Assembly: GCA_025361485.1 (NCBI GenBank)
Contig: JANYLA010000154.1
Location: 1-42,210, forward strand
Origin: Bacteroidales bacterium
Lineage (GTDB): Bacteria; Bacteroidota; Bacteroidia; Bacteroidales; Tenuifilaceae
DNA: 42,210 nt
Reading direction: 5' to 3'
Of this stretch, positions 17,173-25,566 are shown one piece after another. A model generated the notes under the pieces. It searched no databases, was not told the DNA's origin, and was given only the letters and a program-made list of their open reading frames with translations. Each line of letters begins with the position of its first letter. The first letter of the stretch is position 1. The position numbers were made by a program, and so were the translations under genes.

Positions 17173-20100
17173 ATGGAATTTATAATCAAACGTAAGGTAT
17201 TAATCAGCATGCTATTTATTGGCATAACCCTACTCGGTTATGTTTCCTATAAAAAGCTTGCCGTTGAGATGCTTCCCAATGCCGAACTTCCATTTTTGAT
17301 TGTTCAGGTTTCTTCGATTACAGAGGTTGATCCTGAATATATTGAGCAAAAAGCGATTATACCTCTCGAAGGAGCGATTGGAACTCTTGAAAACATTGAG
17401 CGAATAGAGTCAAATATCTCGCCAAATTATGGACTTATTTTCGTTTCATTTCAAAAGCAAACCAATCTAAAGTACTCGTACCTTAAGCTTCAACAAAAGA
17501 TTGATCAGGCAAGATCGCAGCTACCTCAAGGCATTATTCCTCAGATAATCCGATTCGACCTCAAGCAGCTTTCGGGCGATTTCATGACGCTTCAGGTTAG
17601 CGGCGAGGGAGGAGTAGAAAGGCTTCGTAATTTGGTTGATAAGAAAATTAAGTCCGAACTTGAGAATGTACAAGGGGTTGCCACGGCGAGTATCTTTGGA
17701 GGAAGAGAAAAAACTATTGAGGTGATAATCGACCCCGATGCTTGTAAAGCATATGGAATCACCACGGCCGAGGTTAGATCTTCTTTATCGAACAGCGAAA
17801 AACAAAAAACCTTTGTTGGGAAAGTTATTGATGGGAGCAACCGCCTCTTCGTTCATATTAGCGCTGAGTATAAAGATGTGAATGATATTGGGCAAATAGT
17901 TGTTGGGAAAGGTCCTGTTTTCCTAAAGGATGTTGCAAAAATTTACTTTGGTTTTAAAAAGGAAACCTCCTTTAGTCGTATCAACGGGAAGGATGCTGTT
18001 ACCATTATGCTAATGAATGATAATCAGGTAAATTTAATTGACCTATCGCATCGCATACTAAAGGTTATCGACAATCTCAACGATAAATATAAAGATCAGG
18101 ATGTTGCCATAGTAATTCAGAGCAACAAGGCGAAGGATCTTGAGGTTAATATGGATGATATTATCAACCTTGCCATCACGGGTGGATTGTTAGCAATTTA
18201 TGTGCTTTGGTTATTCCTTCGCAATATCAGAATAGTATCGCTGATCGGTCTCTCAATCCCCATATCGATTTATGCTGCCTTTAACCTTTTCTACGCATTC
18301 AACATCTCAATAAACACGTTATCGTTAATAGGATTAGTGCTTGCAGTTGGAATGCTGGTGGATAGCAGTGTAGTTGTGCTCGAGAATATTTTCAGGCATA
18401 GAAGCAATCCTAATATCTCTATAGAAAGTGCCGTCTTAAATGGTACAAGTGAGGTTTGGCGTTCAATTTTTGCATCAACCTTAACAACCATAGTCGTTTT
18501 TGTTCCTTTTCTTTTCAGCGATAATTTTGCTGTAAAACTGCTGGGAAATCAGATAGGCATATCAATTATCTCGGCTCTTTCCATCTCATTATTCGTAGCG
18601 TTGATATTAATACCTTCGGTTACCCATACCTTTTTATCGAAAGAGAAGAACATTCCAATGGTTAATAAGCTTGACCTAAGAAATAGGATGATTCAGATTT
18701 ACATGGCTCTGTTAAAAACCACGCTTCGCAAGCCAATTCAAACCATAATAACTGGTATTGTCCTTTTCTTCGTTTGCATTCTCCTGAGCCTAACAATCAG
18801 CTTAATTGGGCAAGAGGAAGCTGCTACCACTCAGGTAAGCGTTTATGTAAACATGCAGGCTGGATCCTCCATTGAAACCACCAATAAAACGGTTAAACTT
18901 ATTGAAGATTACCTCAAAGATTGGCCTGAAATTAAGCTGCTAACTAGTCGAATTCAAACCGATAATGCCGTTATTACTATTGAATTAAAGGAGGATTTCG
19001 AAAAATTACAAGGTAAAAATCTTGACGCTTTAAAGAATGATATCCGCCAAAAGACAACCGATTTACCCAATGCAATCGTTGATTTTGAAGCGAGCGGCTC
19101 AAATTCAGGTGGAGGAAGAAGCGATGGTGGCGGCGGTGAATCAGCAGCATTTTCAGGTATGCTTGGTATTGGCGATAATTCGGAATCGATAATCCTTAAA
19201 GGGCAAGACTTTCAGCAAATGCGAAAAGTTGCTGAGGATTTGAAGTATCGGCTCAAGGATAAAACGAGCTGGATTAATATGAACATCCAATCGGAGCGAC
19301 CCGAGGTTCACCTTATGTTCAATCAGCTATTAATGAATGAGCTCAACATCCCGTTGACCGAAATAAACTCTGCCATGAATAACTTCTCTGGCGAGATATC
19401 AACGGGAGTGCGCTTTAAGCAGAAAAACGAGGATTACGATATTATCATCCGCGAAAAGGAGCTTGAGCAAAGCAAGCCAAAAGAAAGAAATATTGATGAC
19501 TTAAAAGTGCTTCAGGTTCGGGATGCAAATGGTGGAAATCACGAACTACAAAATATTTCTAGGGTGAACTACTCGTCGGGCACCTCACAGCTAAATCGTG
19601 TAAACCAAGAAAAACAAATCACCATCACCTTTGCTTACCCCGAAAGAGCTACTCGAACCAAGGAAGCCCTGGAATTTTACCGAACAGAGGTTGATATGAT
19701 TGTTGCAGGATACGCATTCCCATCGGGAATTGTAGCTGAGGTTAAACACGATAAGATGGATCTTGGCGAATTCTATTTCCTAATCGGAACTGCACTTTTG
19801 TTAATTTTTATGATACTTGCTTCAGTATTCGAGTCATTGTTAACCCCATTAGCATTGATGTTTACAATCCCTCTTGCGGCAATTGGTTCAATGCTCGCCC
19901 TAATATTAACAGGGAATAGCATGTTCACGGTTAACACCCTTACGGGATTTTTAATTCTTATTGGGGTTGTAGTTAATAACGGTATCATACTGATTGACTA
20001 CACAAATATCTTACGAAACAGGGGATTTAGGAAAAATCGTGCAATCATGATTGCAGGAATCTCCCGTGTTCGCCCCATTCTAATCACATCCTTAACCACA

Positions 20101-21891
20101 ATTATTGCCCTACTCCCACTTGCCATTGGTAAAAAGGAATATGCAGTAGTAATTGGTGCGCCATTTGCCATTACAGTAATGGGTGGGTTAACCTTTAGCA
20201 CCTTACTAACATTGGTATTTATACCAACCTGCTACTCTGGGCTTGAGAATGGACGAAACTGGATTAAGAGCCAAAAACTATGGATTAGGATTACAATGAT
20301 TACCTCGTTAATTGTAGGATTTGTATTAATATATACTAATATTGAGAGCGTTGTCTGGAGGATGGTCGATGTAACCGTTATGCTCATTGCAATTCCAGCC
20401 ATCACCTATTTTCTTTTAAATAGCACCAGAAGAGCTCAAACGAAGCTTATCCCCGATGAGGAATCCATTACGATTAAAATTGGAAATCTTGTTAAGGTAT
20501 ATGAACGAGAAGGGCGTTTCTCGCGCGAATGGAATTCAGGACAAAGAATCACAAGTAGATATGACAAAAAACCTTCCTATCACGATTGGAAGGATTTGAT
20601 AAACTACAGCTGGCAGCTGCCGCTGCTCGGTTTCTTAATCTATTTTACCTATTTCCGCCTCGATAGCGGTTGGTGGACATTTATTCTTATCCATTTCACT
20701 GGACTTTCACTTCTTTATACCTTAAAACCATTTAAGCATAGGCTTGAGAATGCTAAACCAAAACGAAAATGGAAGCAGAAGTTCTACCCAAAACTTCCTC
20801 GGATACTCTTATGGGCATTTCCTATTGTTAACATTGCCATACTCGCATTGCGATGGAAAGCAATTGCATACATCGTAATTACTGGTATACTCTGGTTTAT
20901 TGCCCTAACGATTTTCTTGACTGCAAAAAAACTGTACGAGCAGAATATCAATATTGATAGAATTGAAGGTCGATTTAGCGGTTTTCGCAGAGCCTATTAT
21001 AGATTGATAAAGCAAATACCATTGCTCGGTAAACGTCGTCAACCATTTAAAGCGCTATCAGGTGTATCGCTTGAAATTGGTACTGGAATGTTCGGATTAC
21101 TTGGCCCGAATGGAGCAGGGAAAACAACGCTGATGCGTATTATCTGCGGAGTTCTTGACCAGAGTTACGGTAAAATTTTTATCAACGGAATCGATACGTT
21201 GGAGAAGCGAGAGGAGCTGCAAGGATTAATCGGTTACTTGCCTCAGGAATTTGGCACCTACGAGAATTTATCCGCTTGGGAATATCTCGACTATCAAGCT
21301 ATACTTAAGGGTATAGCTAACTCAGACCTAAGGCACGAAAGGCTCAACTACGTTCTGAATGCGGTGCATATGTTTGAAAAGAAGGATCACAAGATTGGAT
21401 CTTTCTCCGGTGGTATGAAACAGCGTATTGGAATAGCTCAAATACTACTACATCTACCCAGAATTCTTGTTGTCGATGAGCCAACAGCGGGACTCGATCC
21501 CCGTGAACGCATCCGATTCCGGAATTTACTGGTTGATTTAAGCCGCAATAGGGTTGTAATATTCTCAACTCACGTAATAGAGGATATCTCCTCTTCGTGT
21601 AATCAGGTGGCGGTAATTAACAAGGGAAAACTGAAATTTTTAGGCCCACCGCAGCAGATGTCAACCCTTGCCGAAGGGCATGTATGGCAATTCAGCTTGC
21701 CAACCGAAGAGTTTGAGAACTTTAGCCAAAAACAGCTAATTGTTCATCATCGGTTGGATGGTGATGTTATTCGGGTTCGCTGCGTTTCATCCGAAAAGCC
21801 ATCGCCCAATGCCGTTTTAGTAAAACCTGTTTTAGAGGATGCCTACTTATGTTTATTAAAAGGAATTGTTGAAACAAACACAAACACTTAA
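17173..21891 (+). CDS. RND pump fused to an ABC ATPase domain
   Basis: A 1572-residue chimera, numbered from the ATG at 17173, which gives MEFIIKRKVLIS, a normal RND beginning; an in-frame ATG at 17131 would overlap the previous gene. Residues 1-1035 are a complete RND subunit (D397 in helix 4, N935-N936 where AcrB has the helix-10 lysine; glycine/serine-rich insert near 640-665). Two extra helices follow (about 1040-1085). An ABC beta-1 strand ITIKIGNLVKVY lies at 1099-1110. About 180 residues with four predicted membrane helices come next, and then the rest of an ABC domain: FKALSGVSLEIGTG (1292 on), Walker A GPNGAGKTT at 1311, signature FSGGMKQR, Walker B with D1435-E1436, H-loop STHVIED. 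All ATPase motifs look intact. The domain is closely related to the free ATPase at 6976-7887. The reading frame is continuous, so this is not an assembly join. Confidence 0.9.
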   Translation: MEFIIKRKVLISMLFIGITLLGYVSYKKLAVEMLPNAELPFLIVQVSSITEVDPEYIEQKAIIPLEGAIGTLENIERIESNISPNYGLIFVSFQKQTNLKYSYLKLQQKIDQARSQLPQGIIPQIIRFDLKQLSGDFMTLQVSGEGGVERLRNLVDKKIKSELENVQGVATASIFGGREKTIEVIIDPDACKAYGITTAEVRSSLSNSEKQKTFVGKVIDGSNRLFVHISAEYKDVNDIGQIVVGKGPVFLKDVAKIYFGFKKETSFSRINGKDAVTIMLMNDNQVNLIDLSHRILKVIDNLNDKYKDQDVAIVIQSNKAKDLEVNMDDIINLAITGGLLAIYVLWLFLRNIRIVSLIGLSIPISIYAAFNLFYAFNISINTLSLIGLVLAVGMLVDSSVVVLENIFRHRSNPNISIESAVLNGTSEVWRSIFASTLTTIVVFVPFLFSDNFAVKLLGNQIGISIISALSISLFVALILIPSVTHTFLSKEKNIPMVNKLDLRNRMIQIYMALLKTTLRKPIQTIITGIVLFFVCILLSLTISLIGQEEAATTQVSVYVNMQAGSSIETTNKTVKLIEDYLKDWPEIKLLTSRIQTDNAVITIELKEDFEKLQGKNLDALKNDIRQKTTDLPNAIVDFEASGSNSGGGRSDGGGGESAAFSGMLGIGDNSESIILKGQDFQQMRKVAEDLKYRLKDKTSWINMNIQSERPEVHLMFNQLLMNELNIPLTEINSAMNNFSGEISTGVRFKQKNEDYDIIIREKELEQSKPKERNIDDLKVLQVRDANGGNHELQNISRVNYSSGTSQLNRVNQEKQITITFAYPERATRTKEALEFYRTEVDMIVAGYAFPSGIVAEVKHDKMDLGEFYFLIGTALLLIFMILASVFESLLTPLALMFTIPLAAIGSMLALILTGNSMFTVNTLTGFLILIGVVVNNGIILIDYTNILRNRGFRKNRAIMIAGISRVRPILITSLTTIIALLPLAIGKKEYAVVIGAPFAITVMGGLTFSTLLTLVFIPTCYSGLENGRNWIKSQKLWIRITMITSLIVGFVLIYTNIESVVWRMVDVTVMLIAIPAITYFLLNSTRRAQTKLIPDEESITIKIGNLVKVYEREGRFSREWNSGQRITSRYDKKPSYHDWKDLINYSWQLPLLGFLIYFTYFRLDSGWWTFILIHFTGLSLLYTLKPFKHRLENAKPKRKWKQKFYPKLPRILLWAFPIVNIAILALRWKAIAYIVITGILWFIALTIFLTAKKLYEQNINIDRIEGRFSGFRRAYYRLIKQIPLLGKRRQPFKALSGVSLEIGTGMFGLLGPNGAGKTTLMRIICGVLDQSYGKIFINGIDTLEKREELQGLIGYLPQEFGTYENLSAWEYLDYQAILKGIANSDLRHERLNYVLNAVHMFEKKDHKIGSFSGGMKQRIGIAQILLHLPRILVVDEPTAGLDPRERIRFRNLLVDLSRNRVVIFSTHVIEDISSSCNQVAVINKGKLKFLGPPQQMSTLAEGHVWQFSLPTEEFENFSQKQLIVHHRLDGDVIRVRCVSSEKPSPNAVLVKPVLEDAYLCLLKGIVETNTNT

Positions 21892-21965
21892 AGTGCTTAG
21901 AATGCCTAGATTTTAGGGTTAACGGACTCCAAACTTTAGGCACTCGAAGTACTTTAGGCACTAAT
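21885..21965. repeat. short direct and degenerate inverted repeats
   Basis: ACTTTAGGCACT occurs twice as a direct repeat (21933-21944 and 21951-21962). Degenerate reverse-complement copies precede it (AAAGTGCTTAGAATGCCTA at about 21891-21909). Together they fill the 83-base gap between the fusion gene and the last permease. This looks like a dispersed intergenic repeat of Bacteroidota rather than a terminator, since there is no T-run. Confidence 0.6.
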
Positions 21966-21974
21966 CGATCGGAT

Positions 21975-22673
21975 ATGAATAAAGTATTACTTCTTTGGAA
22001 GATGACCCGGTATAACCTTCAGATTGTTTTCTCGGGAAAGTTTATTTGGTTTATGATTGCTTCACTTGCATTTTTTCTGTTCACATGCACCATGATCGCT
22101 TTCAACAATAAAAACATTCAGTATAGTGACATTTACACATCGCTTGTATTTCCAGGGATGCTGCTTATGTTTTACCCAACCGTTTTTGGTATTCAGCACG
22201 ATATTGACTCACGAACCATTGAACTACTTTTTGGAATTCCCGATTATCGATTCAAAGTCTGGTTATTCAGAATCCTAATCATCTTTGTTTTTGTTTTTCT
22301 TCTACTTATTGTCTTTGGTTGGATGGCTTGGTTTCTAATAGAGCCTATTCCTGTAGTTTTATTTGCCTTTCAGCTGATGTTTCCTCTTCTTTTCTTGGGA
22401 AGTATGGCGTTTTGGGTTTCAACAATAATTCGAAACGGGAATGCAACGGCAGTGGTTATGGTTATTCTAGGGATTATTATCATGATTTTTACTAATCTGT
22501 TAAGGAATTCTTATTGGAATATCATGCTAAATCCTTATCAGGTTCCATCTGATTTAAATCCAGAAATTTGGGCAAAAATTGTTTTCAAAAACAGAGTTTT
22601 CCTTTTTGCTGGCAGTATCGTTTTTTTATTAGCAGGGATGCTTAAACTTCAAAAGAGGGAAAAGTTCATATAA
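21975..22673 (+). CDS. ABC-2 type permease subunit
   Basis: A 232-residue membrane protein with six predicted helices: IWFMIASLAFFLFTCTMIAF, a helix around IYTSLVFPGMLLMFY, IFVFVFLLLIVFGWMAWFLI, VVLFAFQLMFPLLFLGSMAF, ATAVVMVILGIIIMIFTNLL and VFLFAGSIVFLLAGML. The sequence before helix 3 (IQHDIDSRTIELLFGIPDYRFKVWLFRI) is the re-entrant/coupling region typical of NosY/CcmB-like ABC-2 permeases. It has no ATPase gene of its own; the nearest ATPase domain is the one fused to the RND pump just upstream. This makes it the natural transmembrane partner of that domain. It ends the export locus and is convergent with the DUF1456 gene, 31 bases away. Confidence 0.85.
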   Translation: MNKVLLLWKMTRYNLQIVFSGKFIWFMIASLAFFLFTCTMIAFNNKNIQYSDIYTSLVFPGMLLMFYPTVFGIQHDIDSRTIELLFGIPDYRFKVWLFRILIIFVFVFLLLIVFGWMAWFLIEPIPVVLFAFQLMFPLLFLGSMAFWVSTIIRNGNATAVVMVILGIIIMIFTNLLRNSYWNIMLNPYQVPSDLNPEIWAKIVFKNRVFLFAGSIVFLLAGMLKLQKREKFI

Positions 22674-22704
22674 TTTAAACTGTAAAAGAGTTCTTTTATT
22701 GCAC

Positions 22705-22941
22705 TTATTCAATGCTCTTCCCGTCTTGCTTTCCTCTCAAATGAATAATTAAACCATTTAGGAAATTGCGCAAAAGTTGATCACCGCAAGGTTTATAGTT
22801 TGGGTGATCGTCCTTACGAAAAACGGCGCTAAGCTCGGTCTTCGTAATTTCGTAATCAACGAGTTTTAGTATATCAACTATTTCATCATCCCGAAGGTGA
22901 AGGGCAACTCTCAACTTTTTGAAAACATCATTATTATCCAT
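22705..22941 (-). CDS. DUF1456-like protein, half length
   Basis: A 78-residue cytosolic protein. The pattern NDVFKKLRVALHLRDDEIVDILKLVDYEITKTELSAVFRKDDHPNYKPCGDQLLRNFLNGLI matches one repeat of DUF1456 (the YehS family). Members of that family usually have two such repeats in about 150-160 residues, with the same PC-D--L--FLNGLI ending. Only one repeat is present here and no second copy is encoded in the bases downstream. Function of the family is not established. It lies 46 bases behind the next minus-strand gene and may be co-transcribed with it. Confidence 0.8.
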   Translation of the reverse strand: MDNNDVFKKLRVALHLRDDEIVDILKLVDYEITKTELSAVFRKDDHPNYKPCGDQLLRNFLNGLIIHLRGKQDGKSIE

Positions 22942-22987
22942 GATAAGAATATTTCGTTAATATTTTTTCGGGGTTATTAAGTAGGAG

Positions 22988-23680
22988 TTACATTCCTTCT
23001 ATAAATTTTTGAATATTTACATGAAGCTCGTTCACAGCTTGCCGGTGAAATATTGGGTAAAGCCTTTTCTCTCTAAATTTGGATTTATTGCGGTAATGCG
23101 ATTCTTGAGTTATTATCGTATTGCCATCCTTATCCTCAATTAATCTAACCTGCTGGGTTCCTTCTGTCATTCCATTATCAAGGTAGCAGAACTGAATAAT
23201 TTTATTATCCTCATCCACCTTTGTAACCTCAAGTGCTACAGCAATATTCTTAATACCTCCAAGGAGTTTGAGGTTCAAATACAAAACTTCGCCCTCCTCA
23301 ATTCCTTTGATATCATCATTATTGTAAAAAATCTTGTCCATCCGTTTCGAGTATAAAAAACCAAACGACACCATTTTTCCGTTATACTCATCTTTAGGTC
23401 TAATGCTCTTTAGCTTAGCCCAAACCTTAAGAATTGTCTCCTTTATAATATGTGAACTATTTTGTTGACTATAGTTAATGGAGTCCTTTACATTATAACA
23501 CGAGGGTCTTAAGTCCATGAAGTAGTTCGCTCCTCCATCAAACTGATGTTTTAAAAGGTTTTGAACTTTCTTTTGTGAGACCTTATTAAAATCTACTGCG
23601 TTTAATTTTAGCTGTGCATAGGAGCTTTTGCCCCAAACTATTGAGCAAAAGATAAGAAGTAGAGAAACAATTGCTTTCAT
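22988..23680 (-). CDS. secreted protein, possible DUF1990-like domain
   Basis: A 230-residue product with a signal peptide (MKAIVSLLLIFCSIVWGKSSYAQ). I start it at the ATG at 23678-23680; a TTG 60 bases upstream would put charged residues before the signal and would overlap the promoter -10-like box. The C-terminal half (ALEVTKVDEDNKIIQFCYLDN, EGTQQVRLIED, TIITQESHYR, REKRLYPIFHRQAVNELHVNIQKFI) resembles the DUF1990/SRPBCC-like pattern in which a beta-rich cup ends in a helix after RLYP-FH. That resemblance is tentative. The N-terminal half has no recognisable motif. Likely periplasmic; no catalytic residues identified. Confidence 0.7.
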   Translation of the reverse strand: MKAIVSLLLIFCSIVWGKSSYAQLKLNAVDFNKVSQKKVQNLLKHQFDGGANYFMDLRPSCYNVKDSINYSQQNSSHIIKETILKVWAKLKSIRPKDEYNGKMVSFGFLYSKRMDKIFYNNDDIKGIEEGEVLYLNLKLLGGIKNIAVALEVTKVDEDNKIIQFCYLDNGMTEGTQQVRLIEDKDGNTIITQESHYRNKSKFREKRLYPIFHRQAVNELHVNIQKFIEGM

Positions 23681-23737
23681 TATGCTTGAGTGTATACGTT
23701 TCAATTCTTCGGTTTTTAGAGATGTTTTCAGATTATC

Positions 23738-23745
23738 CAAATATA
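23738..23745 (-). promoter_or_regulatory. -7 promoter box of the secreted-protein gene
   Basis: On the minus strand the box reads TATATTTG, a full match to the Bacteroidota -7 consensus. It lies 58 bases upstream of the ATG at 23680. No good TTTG lies at the expected -33 distance, so only the -7 box supports it. Confidence 0.45.
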
Positions 23746-23934
23746 GTTATTCCTTTGAACTATTATACTTTTAGGTAATAACACACGATTTTGATTCATA
23801 ATTATTTACTATAATAAAATGAAAAATATCAAATACCTTTTAACTATTTTCTTGAGGATAACGATAGAACAATGCTTTTCTATGCTGAACACAAAATTAC
23901 AGTAGGAACGATTTTCAAGCACTCGAGCTTAAAG

Positions 23935-24513
23935 TTACCGAATTAGACACATCCTAACCTCAGACATAAAACTCTTCAAAAGGTCTTGAATATCAGGACA
24001 ACTTGTCTTAAACTTAGAATCAACATTAGTTCTAAATATTACATAATTACCTCTATCTTTTAATGATATTCCTATATAATTTGTCCATTTCACCACATTA
24101 ATATTCAATTCGGGCTGGCTGAATGAGTTAAAAAACTCACAAGGATAATCCTCAACAAACTCTTTGCACATATTGGCTACTGCTTCCTCCTGCTCTCCTT
24201 TCGCCAAATCAACAATCTGATTAAAGATAAAAAAATAGAAGGGCTTGGTCTCCGAATTACTAGATATTAGGCTATCCATAATCCCTCTGAAGGTCTTATT
24301 ATCATGAATGCTAACTTCCCCTTGGTAAAATCTTTTAGAATTATTGTCAATCCCTAAATGATTTAAGAAGTAACTAATTGGCTTCCCACCTAAAGTGCTT
24401 ACAAATTCTTTATTGGTAAATGATACATTCCTCGAGTGCCTGTTTGAATCGTTAACCTGTGCCTTAACTATAATGCTAACAAAGACGAAAAAAGTTAAAA
24501 AGAGTGCTTTCAT
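23935..24513 (-). CDS. exported protein of unknown function
   Basis: A 192-residue product, started at the ATG at 24511-24513 to give MKALFLTFFVFVSIIVKAQ, a typical Bacteroidota signal peptide ending in KAQ. The mature part is alpha/beta with a central region FYFFIFNQIVDLAKGEQEEAVANMCKEFVEDYPCEFFNSF that holds two cysteines. The pattern is reminiscent of small secreted proteins annotated only as hypothetical in this phylum. It has its own promoter just upstream, and 194 bases separate its stop from the TATATTTG box region of the next minus-strand gene. Not recognised further. Confidence 0.65.
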   Translation of the reverse strand: MKALFLTFFVFVSIIVKAQVNDSNRHSRNVSFTNKEFVSTLGGKPISYFLNHLGIDNNSKRFYQGEVSIHDNKTFRGIMDSLISSNSETKPFYFFIFNQIVDLAKGEQEEAVANMCKEFVEDYPCEFFNSFSQPELNINVVKWTNYIGISLKDRGNYVIFRTNVDSKFKTSCPDIQDLLKSFMSEVRMCLIR

Positions 24514-24547
24514 AAATTGCATTAGAAATCATTTCCCATAGACTTTG

Positions 24548-24578
24548 CAAATATTGTTTTTTTGGAGCACAATTCAAA
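24548..24578 (-). promoter_or_regulatory. Bacteroidota-type promoter
   Basis: On the minus strand TTTG (24578-24575), a 19-base spacer and AATATTTG (24555-24548) match TTTG-N19-TAnnTTTG with one mismatch. It lies 35 bases upstream of the ATG at 24513, leaving a short leader. Confidence 0.6.
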
Positions 24579-25201
24579 TCCATAATCAATAATTCATTTA
24601 TAATCGATAGGGTAAATTCCTTCTTAAGTATCATCTTAACTATAAGATTAACCATAAAAAAGCAAACCCAAATTTTAAAAATCCTTGATGTTCTTTTTTT
24701 GATGCTAATAATAACAAAGAGTAAGCCTTACCTCTATGGGGTAAATATAAGGAATGACACAAGCGCAATATACCTATGAACCACTCGTTGGATATATAAA
24801 CACATAACCATCAGAAATGGTTGTCCAATAGATACTGATTTAAAATTATTGACCCAGCAAAAAAAGTTTTAAGCAAACAATACGAAGAAAACTATATGGG
24901 GAACGAGCAATACATCAATCTATGCCGAAACAACTGGAAAGGAACACGAACCTAATTCCAACAGATTTATAAAGGTCGGTTTATTGAAAAAATGATGTCA
25001 TAACCGGAGCGATTTTGTCTTACATTTTTTTAATTTGAAACAGTCTATTCGCTGAAGAATGCAAAAATAGAGCCTTTAATAATTTTTAACCATTAAATAA
25101 TAACTTTCTGCTAACAAACGTGTAAAAAGATTTTGCAGATTAATAACAATAGTCATTTTTATGTTGTTCTTTTTTAGTTTATTTTGCAAAAAATAAGGAT
25201 T
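24579..25201 (+). other. non-coding region, possible gene remains
   Basis: About 620 bases hold no credible gene. In one plus-strand frame, about 24840-24956, a stop-free stretch reads like protein (IIDPAKKVLSKQYEENYMG, then NEQYINLCRNNWKG) but lacks a start signal and is bounded by stops. It may be a decayed gene or chance. The last 100 bases before 25202 are A/T-rich leader without a confident promoter box. No RNA gene is visible. Confidence 0.4.
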
Positions 25202-25432
25202 ATGAGTATGAACAGATGGTACGGTCAATTTATGGTTCTATTCGGTAGTATAATGACTATGTTCTACCTTGGCATTGGGTTATATTTTATTTTATCGAGC
25301 GACCTAACACAAATCGATAAGTTTATACGTTATATGGTTGGAGGCACCTTTGTTTTTTATGGCTTATTTCGACTTTACAAGCTAATTGAGAAGGTTAAAG
25401 AGGAATTTTTTTCTGACAAGTACGATGAGTAG
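25202..25432 (+). CDS. small two-helix membrane protein
   Basis: A 76-residue protein with two predicted membrane helices (FMVLFGSIMTMFYLGIGLYFIL and IRYMVGGTFVFYGLFRLYKLI) and a charged C-terminal tail (EKVKEEFFSDKYDE) that should face the cytosol. I start it at the ATG at 25202; an in-frame TTG at 25184 lacks support. A small protein of this kind often sits just before the PstS-like gene of Bacteroidota TonB operons, and here the gap to that gene is 134 bases. Its role is unknown; an accessory to the ExbB/ExbD complex is a guess from context only. Confidence 0.7.
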   Translation: MSMNRWYGQFMVLFGSIMTMFYLGIGLYFILSSDLTQIDKFIRYMVGGTFVFYGLFRLYKLIEKVKEEFFSDKYDE

Positions 25433-25566
25433 TTATAAGGCAAAAGGGTTTCTTTAAAAACATGTAAAACATTAAGCATTAATATTTAACAATTGCTTCG
25501 TATAAAGTATTAATTTTTTTATTATCATTGCGTGCCAAATTTTACTTTAACTCTAAGATTTTAAAA

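Noticed and set aside
23819-23905. 28-residue plus-strand frame beginning MKNIKYLLTIF
   Set aside because: Looks like the start of a signal peptide but stops after 28 codons with no mature part; probably chance or a relic, and not supportable as a gene.
25528-25566. Upstream TTG start for the PstS-like gene
   Set aside because: It would place 13 extra residues before a well-formed lipoprotein signal peptide.
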